From assembly GCA_020631735.1 (NCBI GenBank), contig CM036221.1, positions 16,783,381 to 16,847,380 on the forward strand: 64,000 bases of DNA, given 5' to 3'. The first letter of the stretch is position 1. Each line of letters starts with the position of its first letter. This document shows, in pieces, positions 1 through 11,025 of the stretch. This DNA comes from Saccharum officinarum (taxonomy: Eukaryota; Streptophyta; Magnoliopsida; Poales; Poaceae). A model generated the notes under the pieces. That model did not search any database, was not told the origin of the DNA, and saw only the letters and a program-made list of their open reading frames with translations. A program made the translations under genes and the position numbers.

Positions 1-1050
1 GGATCAAGTATGAGTGGTTACACAATACTGTTATTGTTATAGTCATTTGGCTTTCTACATAGTCTAGGTCATCAAAGATGACTAATATAATAGACAACGA
101 GAGTCCACTAGCTAAATAAACACCAAAGTGAGGCCATAGAATATTCATATGACTCCAAATTTGACACCAAAGATAGAGCTTGATTTTAGAAAAATCTGAT
201 ACTTGTTTCATATTTTGCTGACCTAAAACGAATTTTCTAGGATTAAACTAGATTTAGGATTTTTAGTTGCTTAACTTTTTCCAAGAAAAAAATATTTGGA
301 TACTTTTTAGAGAAAAATATTTGTATAATTCTTTTATAAAGTCCATTTCACCATTGATCTATCAATGCAGTCCAATTTATCACCATAGTGGCTAACATAG
401 CACCATGTAGGTTATTAAAACCATCGTATAAATCACCCAGGATGCAAACACAAAAGGTTTTAAAAGTTGAAACGGACCGATATCCAGTTTTATGTGTGGG
501 GGAGGTAAATCAGACTCCAAGCATAAATGAAAAGGGTCAAAATGACTTTTTCTACCATTATATTAGTATTAGTCTCAAAATTTTATAAATGGATAATCTG
601 GTATAGAACACTCAAACTATAAAATAGTCGGTATTAATCTCAAAATGCATTACACAGGAAATCTTATATTGAACACTCATGTCGATAAAATATTTGGAAC
701 TATTTACTAGAAGGACACTCAGCCCTTTTCCCAATACCAAATCCACGACCTTTGTATAAAAATGGAGAAAATTTTGGATTTGAAGAAAAATAAGAGAAAT
801 TATATTAATTTTTATTTTCCATTTATTTAGTTTGTTTGTCTTAATGAAATTGAAATTATTAACTAACAGAGCTAACACAAATCAAAACAACTTTGCTATC
901 AATGATAGATGTTTACTAGTTGGAAGAATCATCTTTATATTCATCTAGTCTTATATTAGTTTAGATATACAGTAATACGAACAGAAAAGTAGGATAGGCT
1001 CGTTACATAAAAAGATAAAGATATAGAAATAGCCATAGTACATTAAAAAG
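1..1050. other. AT-rich flank without a recognisable gene
   Basis: This stretch is AT-rich with only short open frames (66-88 codons) that have no recognisable domain. I see no terminal repeats, RNA gene or conserved coding block. The last part, from about 960, could already belong to the plastid-derived insertion that follows, but I cannot prove homology there. Confidence 0.5.
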
Positions 1051-1393
1051 GAAAAAAAGGCGCTGAATGAATCGAAACGTTCCTGTTTGGTTCGGGAAGG
1101 GGTCATAAAAATTGTATCTTAATAGCTATATAATATATTTTCATTAAAATATTTATTAGATAACAAAAAATAGAGGATCTAAAGTATTTTTCTGATTTTC
1201 GGATGAATTGCGTAGTGGGACCCTTGAACAATTCGAAAAAGTTGAGATTCAACATCAGAAATTCGAACTAAAAGCATATGAGTAAAATACATCGAGAAAA
1301 TGAAAATTTGATGAATGCTACTTCTATTAGCTTGGAACGGTTAAGAAAATATAAAAATAAAAACTCTATTTTGAAAAATAGAGGGTGCAAGCT
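1050..1393 (+). pseudogene. atpF: Nuclear plastid DNA fragment: atpF intron end and exon 2 (decayed)
   Basis: In the intact plastid gene atpF encodes the ATP synthase CF0 subunit b. Translating about 1143-1393 gives the start of exon 2: LLDN, then a stretch matching the family's NSEELRSGTLEQLEK region (here SDELRSGTLEQFEK), KFELKAYE, and NLMNATSISLERL, which corresponds to NLINATSISLEQL in grasses. The order is collinear. In-frame stops (TAG after LLDNKK, TAA soon after, TAA after KAYE) and small frame changes show it is dead. Sequence around 1060-1110 resembles the 3' domain of the atpF group II intron, so the insert probably spans the intron-exon boundary. It ends near the repeat that starts about 1394. 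Identification is by protein pattern, not alignment. Confidence 0.8.
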
Positions 1394-1824
1394 GAGTTTA
1401 GCTCAACCGGTAAGGTTTCTTGTAATGCCCCTCTACAGCGAGGCATTATAGTGACTTCGTCAACGTGAGCGTCTACAGACCCGTGTGTGATCGTTTTCCT
1501 CTGGCTAATGACCCCTCACCGCGCGAGGGGCAATCCCCCGCCCCGCCTGATTTTTTTTTTACTTTTTAGTCTTTTTTGAAAGTTTCTCACAAATAGACCT
1601 CTGGCGGAAAGAATTCAAAAAATAGACCCTAACTCGGCGCAGCTTAGGGGCTCGACGCCAGCATCGATGGCGCCGAGCTAGGGTTCATTTTCTAATGTAA
1701 AAAATTCGGCCGCCCCGCTCCCTCTATCGCCCGCGGAACCGCCGCCCGAGCACGACGCCCAGCTCGCCTCCGCGGCCCGCGCACGACGCCCAGCTCTTTC
1801 CCTCCCGCCCGCACCAACCGCAGT
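1394..1824. repeat. Dispersed repeat with GGCGCCGAGCT motifs, then GC-rich sequence
   Basis: Positions 1540-1690 match 16680-16830 in the same orientation: a T-rich run, then TTTGAAAGTTTCTCACAAATAGACC, then GGCGGAAAGAATTC, then several GGCGCCGAGCT units. The copy near 16.7 kb borders the large MULE-like element of the right block, so this may be a displaced end of the same family. From 1700 to 1824 the sequence is very GC-rich without a convincing ORF and ends in the 9-bp target site of MULE-1. Confidence 0.55.
1816..1824. repeat. Target-site duplication of MULE-1 (left)
   Basis: AACCGCAGT, repeated exactly at 13175-13183. Confidence 0.93.
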
Positions 1825-2040
1825 GAGAAAATGGTGATTCTGCCATTACGAAAACTGGGCTTCGCAATTTTGCCATCCCGCAAATGGGATTCGCCCGTTT
1901 GCCATTCTCAAACGATACACACCTGCAAATATGCCCTGTGGAGGATTTGTTGCCAAATTAATTTTTTTTACCATGGCAAACTTGCCTACCCGTTTTGCCC
2001 CTCCCTGATGCATCACGGAGGCCTTCTCTTCATTCATGGG
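1825..2040 (+). repeat. Left terminal inverted repeat of MULE-1
   Basis: The outer 68 bases are inverted at 13107-13174. Further inside, the block around TCAAACGATACACACCTGC and CAAATATGCCC is inverted at 12757-12736 plus 11408-11380, and the block GTTTTGCCCC to CATTCATGGG has a diverged inverted match at about 11290-11340. The repeat is therefore roughly 200 bases long. Confidence 0.85.
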
Positions 2041-3529
2041 AGACTCTCGGTCGTTCCGCACGGGATACAGACACCACCGCCAGGTCAAGCGAGGGAGAGA
2101 GGGAACGGATCCCCGCCGCCGCCAGCACCGCCGCCTCCGACGCCGCCGTCGACGGTCGACTGCAGGGCACCTCCTGGGTTTCCCCGAAGCCAGCCAGGCG
2201 TCCCGGCTCTGCCGGCCGACGCCGGTGCTGCTCCAAGTGGTGGATGGAGAACTGGCCAGATCTCTTCCAAGGGTACGTATTCTTGCTTTGCTGGTAATCT
2301 AACTGTGCCCAAGCGTGTAGATGAGACTCGACAAGTGTAGATGTGGTTGTAATCTAACTGTGCCACCTTTTTATTTCTTTACTAGGCTCGATGGGGAGCC
2401 TGACCTTAGCTTAGCACTAGTAGAACCTCTTGTTGATTGGGATAGCCTACGCATCGTGGACAATCGAGATGAAGAGGGAAGAATTGAGATTGTTGATGAT
2501 GAGGTGATGTATGAGCTGTTGGGTTTAGGGCTGACGATGAGGAGGCTGATAAGGCAAGAAAGGCAGCCAGTAAAGCTAGCAGTCAACAGAACGCCGATAC
2601 TTGTCAGAGGACTGAAGAAATTGATACAACTGGGGCAGTCATTGAAGTTGATGACTATTTACCAGGGGAGAGGACTGTGGTGCACGATCCAAATTGGCCC
2701 AATATGGATCTTGGCACAGTTTATTCTAACATGAAGGAGTTTAGATTGGCGGTGAGACAATTTGCTATAAATAAAGAGTTTGAACTACGCGTTGTCAAAA
2801 CAGATCCTGAAAGATATATTGGAGGTTGCAAGGAGGGAGAAGATTGTCCTTGGCATCTTGTTGGGCGTAGACAGCCTGATGGGTGCACCGTTATGGTACT
2901 AACTTTCATTTTGCGTTCCATTAATTTTTCCCTTCAATAATTTTAAGGCTGCCAATGTTTTTTGCCCTTCTATATTAGTTGCCTTGACTAATTTTTTTGT
3001 TGTTGCAGGTGACAGTGGTTGTTGATAAGCATACATGTGAATCAAGTGCTAGGAGGAAGACTACCACACCAACCAGTGCTTGGGTTGCTTCAAAGGCAAT
3101 ACATCACCTTAGGAAGAAAACAGCTATGGGCCCTAAGGAACTACAAAAAAACTTTACAGGATGACCACAAGTGTATAATTCATTATGATACTATTTGTAG
3201 AGGTAGGCAAATCGCTTTGAGAGAATTGTATGGCAAATGGGAAGAGAGCTTTCAGCTGCTATTCAATTGGAGGGCAGAGGTCCTGAAGAGGTGTTCAGGT
3301 AGTGTTATTGAGATTGGCATCAAGGAGGTAGATGGCAATTTCTATTTCCATAGATTTTTTTGTGCATTGAAACCTTGCATTGAAGGTTTTTTTAGAAGGA
3401 TGCAGGCCATACCTTAGCATAGACTCTACTGCACTTAATAGTAGATGGAATGGTCATTTAGCTGCAGCTTGTGGTATAGATGGTCACAACTGGATGTACC
3501 CAGTTGCTTTTGGGTTCATTGATGGTGAG
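2036..3529 (+). pseudogene. MULE-1 transposase (mudrA-like), 5' part, frameshifted and split by hAT
   Basis: Encodes the N-terminal half of a Mutator-type transposase, which would cut and join MULE ends in the nucleus. A first exon may begin at 2036. A second runs from about 2386 (LDGEPDLSLALVEPLVDWDS) and, after a one-base frame change near 2525, gives an acidic linker. The MuDR DNA-binding domain follows (DPNWPNMDLGTVYSNMKEFR, then DPERYIGGCKEGEDCPWHL), ending at a donor near 2895. After an acceptor near 3009 come KHTCESSARRKTT and, past further frame changes near 3160 and 3390, the first catalytic block SIDSTALNSRWNGHLAAACG. The frame is interrupted at 3530 by the hAT element and resumes at 7520. 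At least three frame changes make it non-functional. Confidence 0.82.
3522..3529. repeat. Target-site duplication of the hAT element (left)
   Basis: ATGGTGAG, repeated exactly at 7512-7519. Joining the sides restores the transposase reading FIDGE-TTDNW. Confidence 0.95.
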
Positions 3530-3610
3530 CAATGTTTTCAAGTCGTCCAGTCAAACCTAGTCGCCATGAGACCGACCAGAAGACTAATCGCGATTAATCG
3601 TCGACCAGGA
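3530..3610 (+). repeat. hAT left terminal and subterminal repeats
   Basis: The 19-base TIR is followed by a block CATGAGACCGACCAGA plus the palindrome TAATCGCGATTA (3585-3596). The same block recurs in direct orientation near the right end (7447-7489), where the palindrome occurs twice with overlap. Such subterminal motif clusters are usually transposase binding sites in hAT elements; that role is inferred here. Confidence 0.75.
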
Positions 3611-4088
3611 CGATTAGTCGAACCTAGTCGACCCCTGGTCGTCCTATATATCAGGATATATATACCTACTATATATATACCTATATATACTATATAGTAT
3701 ACACAATAAAGTAAGTATCAAGAGCATCTCTGTCTCCTACTGAGTTTAGGTGGTGACTTACTTGTGGGAGTTGTTTTCTTCTCTTTTCTACCATGTCCAG
3801 AGGTCCATATTCCTGTCCCAAACTCCATTTCTTTGCTGACTTGCTGCTGGAAGCCTAAAATACCAAAGAAGACCATAATTAGCAACACTAATGTAGTCTT
3901 GATCTTGACACAGGTCAACAGCAGCACTGCTGCAGTAGCAAATAACTAGCATTTAGCAAACAAGTTCAGTACACATAAGCTAAAGTGTTCAAGTTCAGTA
4001 CACATAAGCTAAACTGCTAAAGTGTTCAACACAGTCACAAACATTGACATCTAATTTAACAGTCCAACAAAAGTAGGCAACTAGCTAT

Positions 4089-6902
4089 CTAATTAAGCAA
4101 ATCAACATTAAAAGTGAAGCCTCCATCTCCATCTCCAGTTGGTCCATCTCCAGTTTCAGTTGGTGAAGATTCTTCATCCTCCTCCATTGCTATTGCTGAA
4201 TCTACATGCTGATCTTGGTCTTCATCATCAACTTCATCAATATCTTGTGCCAGAGTCACTGTGTTCCTTGGACGCTTTCTGTTCCTAGCATAAGTACGCC
4301 TCACAGGGGCAGCAACAGCAGCACGAGTAGCAGCAGCCCTAGGCAAGTTACGTCCCTCTAGACCCTGAGTTGCACCAATAGCCTCATCCACAACAGCCCA
4401 AGTCATAGCATCGCCACCACCTTCTTGAATTGGTTCTGGTTCACAATTTTCATTGACCCATTTATTTTCCCAATGAAATTCATCAAGCAAGAGTGGATTG
4501 CATATCTTTCCTTTGGAACCCAGCTCTCTAATTTTTTTAAATCTGTTTTCCATCTTGCAGTTGTAACTGACATATACCAACTTATTTAACCTTTGGTGCT
4601 CTAATCGATTTCTCTTTTTTGTATGGACCTACATAAAATATAATGCAGAATCACATATCAATATTACTAGTTTACTACCATACTTAATTACTCAGCAGTA
4701 GTACACTAGCACTTACAGCAGAAAATTCACTCCAACTACGCTCGCATCCAGATGCAGCGCAACAAAGGCTAACAATCCTTTTTGCTAAACATTGGAGCTC
4801 ATATGTGAGGCCACCATATGCACCCCACCAAAGCACTGTAATGTACTTAATTAGTTCATTGCTGATTGCTTTTAGAAAAAAAAGGGAAGGAAATAGTTAT
4901 TAGAGAACTTACTAGGATTTTTTCTATCTCTGTCTCTTATTGCTCCTGGTTGTGAGAAGGATTCGCCTTCAGCCCTCTCATAGTCTTCTGCCTGCTTGCT
5001 TATCTTGTTCTGCTCCTCATCATCAGTCACCATCTTCCACATAACTTGATTAAACATGATTCTCAGCCTTCTTGCTTGTCTCCTATCCTTTTCCTTTAGG
5101 GCAAAGAACTTGCTTGGGTTCAAGTATAGGGCTGCTCCATACAGCTGCTGCTCCATTTGGTTTTCCCATCTGTTATCATAGTATTTTAGTACCTCTTTGA
5201 GTAAATCTGGTTTGCGTTGCAAAGAATCCTTGATTGCGGCCTTTGCAACATCCATGGCTGCCATAATCTCAGGAGCTGCTGGTGTCTCATCTCCATCTGC
5301 TATCCTTAGAGCTACAAGAAGTGGTTGTGAAGCTCTTAGGCATAATTCCACTTTATTCCAAAATGGCATTGAAAGGATAATGTTCTCAACTCGCCGGCCT
5401 TCTTGAGTGGTAGAGAAACTGGTAGCATGCCATTCATCACTAACCACTAAATTCCTCAATCCACTCCTGTTCTTATGCAGGCTTGCCAATGTGAGAAATG
5501 AAGTGGCAAAGCGAGTTACAGCTGGCCTCACAAGATCTCCTCCAATCTTATTTCGCATTAGATCTAGAACCCTCCCATGCTTGTACATGAATCTAGTCAC
5601 CTTCTGTGCCATGTTGATGCAAGTGTGGAATTCCTTGATCTTCCCAATATCCTCCAACAACAAATCCAAGCAATGGGCTGCACATGGTGTCCAAAATAGA
5701 TGTGGGATCCTCTCCATTAAAAGCCTCCCTGCTGCCTTGAAGTTGGCTCCATTGTCAGTGACAATCTGCACCACGTGTTCCTTCCCAACCTTATCAATTT
5801 GCTTCTCCAACAAGTCAGCCAACATATTCGCATTTGCTATCTCACTTGAAGCATCAACAGACCCTAGAAAGAAAGTCCCTGCTGGACTGTTAGCAAGGAA
5901 ATTGATGAGATGGCGGTGGCTTGTGTCAGTCCACCCATCGGACATTATGGTGCAACCATATTCCTTCCAAGCCTCCTCATGCTTCTTCCTCAACTCCGCT
6001 GTTCTGTTCACAGCTCTTTCAAGCAGCGGAGTCCTAACATCATGATATGATGGTGAGCGGTACCCAGGACCATATTGTCCAATTGACTCAAGCAAAACTT
6101 CCCAGCTTCTTGAATTAATGACGTTCAATGGAATGCGATTCTCATAAAAGAAATCGGCAACATGATCATCAACAATTACTTTGGCCTCCTTATTTTTCTT
6201 TGTGCACTGCTCAAGTGTAGGTTGACTTTGCTTGGATTTGTGCCTCTCTGCAACTACTTCTTCTGGTGACTTGCAAAGCATGGAACTCACTGACCTGGAC
6301 TGTTTTTGAGTTGCTGGTTTTGCTGCAGCAGATATAGTGAAAGAAGTGATGGTAGCCTGAGCAATCTTCTTCTTGGCTTGCTTAACTTTTGTTCCAGAAC
6401 TTGGTACTGGTACAGCTGCAGGTTCTTCTACACCAGCAGCATCTTGTTCATCTTCATCTTCTACAGGTACCTCCACAAGAACAGTCCTTGAACTCTTTTT
6501 CAGATAAACAGCTATCTCCTTCCTAACTATTGCTGGAGTATTAGGACATTTTATTGCATCTCCATACCCCCCAGCAAGGTGCTGCTTGAATCTGCATATT
6601 CCGGATGGGACTACCTTCCTGCAAAATATGCACTGCACAAAGTCCTTCTTGGAAGGATCTGGCCACCACCCATACTTCCATCCTGGGTCTTGAGATCTTG
6701 CCTTTCTCTTTGTGTCAACAGCATGGGCAGCAAGATCTGGAGGTAGTTTTGCTATAGCCCTCTCAATTAGGGAAGGAATATCTTCTAGAGTAGATGAGGA
6801 AGCCGTGGCAGTAGGATCTGACCCAACTGATGAATCTGGAACACCTCCTTCAAGGTCAGGCGGAGGCATGTACACTTCCACATTTGCACATCGTCGGTCC
6901 AC
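4089..6902 (-). CDS. hAT transposase, three exons, apparently intact (882 aa)
   Basis: The transposase excises and inserts the hAT element. Exon 1 is 6902-4913, exon 2 4835-4717 and exon 3 4628-4089. The introns have donors GTAAGT and acceptors CAG or TAG and keep frame throughout (1990, 119 and 540 nt). The N-terminus is acidic/proline-rich, then comes a BED zinc finger (about residues 75-125: WKYGWWPDPSKKDFVQCIFC, FKQHLAGG, KCPN). A basic, glutamine-rich linker follows. The central catalytic domain contains TIMSDGWTDT, VTDNGANFKAAG and PHLFWTPCAAHCLDLLLEDI. Splicing joins NPM to LWWGAYGGLTYELQCLAKRI, then SGCERSWSEF and HTKKRNRLEHQRLNKLVYV, the classic hATC dimerisation domain. An acidic tail ends the protein. 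I chose the start at 6902 because it opens the frame upstream of the BED finger. No internal stop or frame change was found. Confidence 0.9.
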
Positions 6903-7149
6903 ATCTGCAGAAGAACAACTTCTTAGGATGGACGATGGAGAGCCAGAGAATAGCAGAGGGACAAAAGTACATCACAGCAAGCAACCTAGCAGAGAGCCAG
7001 AGAGGCTGCAAAGTGAGGGATGGGGGAGGAGGGAAGAAGATGGAGAGGGGAAAGGCACATACCGTCGTCGGAGCAGCTCATCACGAAGAACGGCGACTGG
7101 AGGCACACGGGGAAGACTGGAGGCGCGTGGAGCAGCAGCCGTCATGCAC

Positions 7150-7260
7150 AGGAGAGAAGAGAGAAAGAGCAGAGCAGCAGCAGCCAGGAGAGGAGAAGAG
7201 AGTAGCAGCAGCCAGGAGAGGAGAGGAGAGCAGCAGCAGCCTCTTGTATATATATTACAA
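7150..7260 (-). promoter_or_regulatory. Candidate hAT transposase promoter
   Basis: A TATATATA run at 7246-7255 lies about 345 bases upstream of the transposase start. Next to it is a purine-rich tandem repeat of about 30 bases (AGCAGCAGCCAGGAGAGGAG type, 7170-7240). Position fits a core promoter reading leftward; there is no direct evidence of use. Confidence 0.4.
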
Positions 7261-7363
7261 ACCCTAGTGGGCCAAATTGGCAGCCCAACTACTCACCTTG
7301 AAGCCCAGTCAGGCAAGCCCAAAGAAGGCAGTGCCCAGCTTGGTCGTGCAGCCCTCTGGTCGG

Positions 7364-7511
7364 ACGACTAATCGTGATTAGTCGTCGACTAGTCGGACGA
7401 CCAGGTTTCTAGTCGAGCTAATCGAGTCGAAGTCTCTAATCGAGGTCATGAGACCGACCAGACCGACTAATCGCGATTAATCGCGATTAATCGGACGACT
7501 TGTAAACATTG
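7364..7511 (-). repeat. hAT right subterminal and terminal repeats
   Basis: Contains CTAATCGTGATTAG (7368-7381), two overlapping TAATCGCGATTA palindromes (7468-7479 and 7478-7489) and the 19-base TIR (7493-7511). Confidence 0.75.
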
Positions 7512-9203
7512 ATGGTGAGACAACAGATAACTGGACTTGGTTTATGACTCAGTTGCACAAGGCCATAGGAGATCTTCCTGTTTTAGCTATTTCGTCAGAT
7601 GCGTGCAAAGGTCTAGAAAATGCAGTTAAGAATGTGTTTCCGCAGGCTGAACATAGGGAGTGCTTTAGACATCTAATGAACAATTTCATTAAAAGGTTTG
7701 GTGGTGATGTGTTCTCTAAGATGTATCCTGCAGCTAGAGCTTATAGAGAATTAGTTTTCAATTATTTTTACAAGTCAGTCAATGATGCTAGTCCTCAAGT
7801 GTTGCTTTGGATGGAGGCTCACCATTACAAGCTTTGGATGAGATCTGGCTTCAATCCTGAGATTAAATGTGATTATATCACTAATAACCTTGCTGAAGTG
7901 TTCAACAATTGGATCAGGGACTGGAAAGACCTTCCTGTTGTTGAGCTTGCAGACAAACTCAGAGAGATGATTATGGTGCTATGGGCGAAAAGGAGAAAAA
8001 TTTCAGAAAGGCTTACTGGAAAGATCCTCCCAGCAGTGATACAACAGTTGAAAGCCAGAACTAGAGGACTTGGGCACTTGACTGTTATAGATGGTGGAAG
8101 TGCTGCAGCTGAAATTTGGGACACCACAAACACTTGCAGTAGACATGTTGTTAAGTCTTCTCTACATGACTGCACCTGTCTTGAGTGGCAGCATACTGGT
8201 AAGCCTTGCCAGCATGCTTTGGCTTTGATTACAAGTGTACAGTCTAGTAATGTACATATGGAGGACTTTGTGCATGAGTATTACTCTGTTGAGAGGTTCA
8301 GGGCAGCTTATAAGAGACTTATAGAGCCATTGCCTGATAGAACACAGTGGCCAGATGTTGATTTGCCTTTTGGGGTTAGGGCACCACTTGACAAGAGGAC
8401 TGCTGGACGGTACAGAAAACTCAGGATCAAAAGCTTCCTTGAAGGTGGTGGTAGCAAAGGAAAGAAGGCAGCCAAGGAAGCAGCAAATGAGGCAGATAAA
8501 CAAGCTGCAATTGAGGCAGAAAAGGGCAAGAAAAAAATGATTAGAGGCAAAAGAAAGTGCAAGGGATGTGGAGAATTAGGCCATGGTGAAACAAGCTACA
8601 AATGCCATCTTAATGGGACTAAGAAAAGGTAAGACCCAACTATATGTACTTGCTGCCATGACTTGTTTTGCTAACTAAATTAAATACTTTTTTGTCCAAA
8701 CTTGCAGGAAAAGAAAGCCAAGAAAAAATACAACAAAGTATGGTGAGAATGCAAAAATCCCAACAAAGAGAGCAAAGAAGGGAGGGAAATCTCAGGATAC
8801 TGCTACTGAACCAGCAGCCCCAAATGCTTTCCATGACCAAGAAATCGCACCACCAGCCCCAGATGATTTGCATGCTTTAGAAATTGAAGTACCGGCCCCA
8901 GATGCTTCTCTCCATGACCAAGAAATGCCTACACCAGCCCCAAATACACTCACCAGCCCCACAAGGCTCACAAGGGACCAGATCATATAGAACAGCCCCA
9001 ATAGGGTTACAAGAGGGTATGCTACACATTAATTCTCATTCTTTTATACTTGTATACTGCTTTCATACAAGTGACTCATAGTGCTACTTTTATTGCAGCC
9101 AACTACAAAACCTGCTAGCTGAAGGTGTCTCACCAGACAAGACAGTGCAAAAGAGGAGCCCACCAAAGAAACTAAAGCCAAGAAAACTGAAAACCAATTG
9201 AAG
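7512..9203 (+). pseudogene. MULE-1 transposase (mudrA-like), 3' part
   Basis: Continues the gene split by the hAT element. From 7520 it reads TTDNWTWFMTQL, then AISSDACKGLENAV (second catalytic Asp region), EHRECFRHLMNNF, and CDYITNNLAEVFNNWIRDWK. The SWIM zinc finger follows (CTCLEWQHTGKPCQHALA, about 8169-8222). Near the end is a lysine/alanine-rich stretch and a CCHC-type knuckle (CKGCGELGHGETSYKCH). This block is open from 7544 to 8632. A donor GTAAGA at 8630 and an acceptor CAG at 8707 add an exon with a degenerate Ala-Pro-rich repeat (HDQEIAPPAPDD, HDQEMPTPAPNT) ending in a TAG near 8990. Another exon may start near 9098. This half is open; the frame changes I found are in the 5' half. 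Confidence 0.85.
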
Positions 9204-10442
9204 GTTTCGGTCTGGAATGTTATGTCCATCATGAAATTGTAACTTAAATTGTATCTGGACATGTATCTCCATCATGAGAATGGAGATCTCTATGAAAACG
9301 TATCTCTGGACATGTATCTATGTATCTGGACCTTATTTAATTTATTTGGACCTATGTTATTGTAACTTAAATGCTACCTATCTTGAATTTAACTGGACAT
9401 GTACTTTGCTGGAATGTTATTGTGATCATGAAATTGTGTCCAAATTCTGTCCAAATTCTATTGAAAGCCGGCCGGGATGGGTTATTTTCCCAGAACAAGC
9501 TTTGCGCGGCAAAACTATGAAATGATGATCACCAAAACTGTGATGTCGTTAACGTTCAGAAATGAGGGCAACAGAAATTCACTCTGGCTCTGCAGGTATT
9601 TTGGCTTGAATTGGACGGTCAACACGCTTCCGAATGTACCTGAGTTTACTGGTTCTGCTGATTACAAATAAGAATGCTGCGGTCATGAGGAATCCTTTTA
9701 ACAGCAAGGGGGCAGCAGTATCAGTTCCTCGGCCAGAATTCCATCCTGGGATAATAGGTTGCACACTGATTGAAGCAAATCTCTGATCACCTTTATCATC
9801 CCTAGAATGGTATGAATGGAATTATTAAATAGCCTTATCAAAAGTGGATTCGAGTTTTACAGAATGAGGGCAATGTAGATAAGCTAGGCGTCTGAACCAC
9901 ATATACATGTGTCCTTGCCTTAAAATAGCATCCCCCCCCCCCCCAAAAAAAAAAGGAGCAATCAGAGATTCGAAGAGCACCAAGTCTGTCCTTGTCGTCA
10001 TGCACTAGGTACTAAAACAACTAGCTTGGCAGATCAATAAAAAGCAAATCATATTGGCGTAATCAGTATAAGCCTAATTACATTTCATGACAAGAAAAAC
10101 AACAATGTTATAGGTTTTAGTAACCTCTGGAGGTTAAAACAACAAAATTGCTGTTTTTTTTTGAACGATGCAGGAGAGCTGCACGCAATTTAATCAAGAA
10201 AGCAAAGATAACTGAAGTTGGAGAAAACATCGATCAATCTCGTCAGATTGTTGATTGTAAATACAATATCCTTCCCTGAGCTATTAGAAAGTGCCAGCAA
10301 TTCAAACCTGATAGATTCCAGAAAAACATCTTCATTTCATAGGACTTAGATGTCATTACAACACATTCTACAAATCAGTTACTAAACAGACCACCACCAG
10401 GAGTCGTACCCCACACTTCTAGAACACAGTTACTAAACAACT
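9204..10442. other. MULE-1 interior without recognised gene
   Basis: Moderately AT-rich sequence between two convergent genes, likely their 3' flanks. It holds a homopolymer junction (14 C then about 11 A, 9931-9955) that may be length-variable. The short frames here show no domain. Confidence 0.5.
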
Positions 10443-11025
10443 TCACTTGCTAATAAGCACTACCACACCTAAAAGAACTAGGACTGCAATTAGTAAACAC
10501 AGCACCACCAACAGCTGCACCAGAACGATAAGCTTGTCCATCTTGAGATCCATCCTCTCTTCCTCGTAGATCCTGCAATTAGGCTTCATTTCGACCAAGG
10601 CTTTAGTTTCACCATGACCTTCGTATGCTACTGCAGATTGCATTTCTTCTTTTCGTTTCTTTTCCATGTCTTCTTTAATCTTCTTTGCAACTACTTTCTT
10701 GTAAGCATCAATCCACCTAACGAATGGACATTTCTTCACTGCCTGTGGAAATGACAATACATAACACAAACTATTTATCCAAATCTTGACACAGTACCTA
10801 GTTCATCCATTTCTATATGACAAAAACAGATCATTATATACTCACAAATTCATCGTAGTTTACGCATTTGAAGAAAATTTTGCCGTTGATCTTCCAGGAT
10901 TTGCATTCCACTACTTTATCACCACATTCTGGGCATGGAATGAGGGGGATCCCGCTAGGGCCAAGTGGATACAGAGAAAGGGCAGCTATTGGGATGAACG
11001 ACGAACTAGACGAAGCCTCACCCAT
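10443..11025 (-). CDS. GRF-type zinc finger protein with C-terminal membrane anchor (159 aa)
   Basis: Two exons: 11025-10846 (60 codons) and 10742-10443 (99 codons plus stop), joined by an intron with donor GTGAGT and acceptor CACAG. The junction keeps frame (YDEF-AVKKCPF). Residues about 28-70 form a GRF-type zinc finger: IPLIPCPECGDKVVECKSW, NGKIFFKCV, then KKCPFVRWIDAY. GRF fingers bind nucleic acid in characterised proteins. A lysine/glutamate-rich helical stretch follows (KKIKEDMEKKRKEEM), then a strongly hydrophobic segment of about 27 residues near the end (LIVLVQLLVVLCLLIAVLVL...), a likely transmembrane anchor. The gene lies inside MULE-1, convergent with the transposase, and is intact although the transposase is dead. 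The exact role is unknown. Confidence 0.78.

Larger units (their letters stand above)
3530..7511 (-). mobile_element. Complete hAT DNA transposon, 3982 bp
   Basis: Terminal inverted repeats are CAATGTTTTCAAGTCGTCC at 3530-3548 and its complement with one mismatch at 7493-7511. An exact 8-bp TSD, diagnostic of hAT elements, flanks it. It contains one transposase gene on the minus strand with an open three-exon structure. Subterminal regions are rich in a TAATCGCGATTA palindrome. An AT-rich tract (3650-3710) lies near the 3' end of the gene. The insertion splits the MULE-1 transposase gene, so it is younger than MULE-1. Confidence 0.95.

Noticed and set aside
1394..1430. tRNA-like stretch (GTTTAGCTCAACCGGTAAGG)
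   Set aside because: It resembles a tRNA D-arm but no acceptor stem, anticodon arm or T-arm can be folded around it.
9931..9955. C-run/A-run junction as a regulatory element
   Set aside because: Simple homopolymer tract, likely slippage-prone; no surrounding motif.
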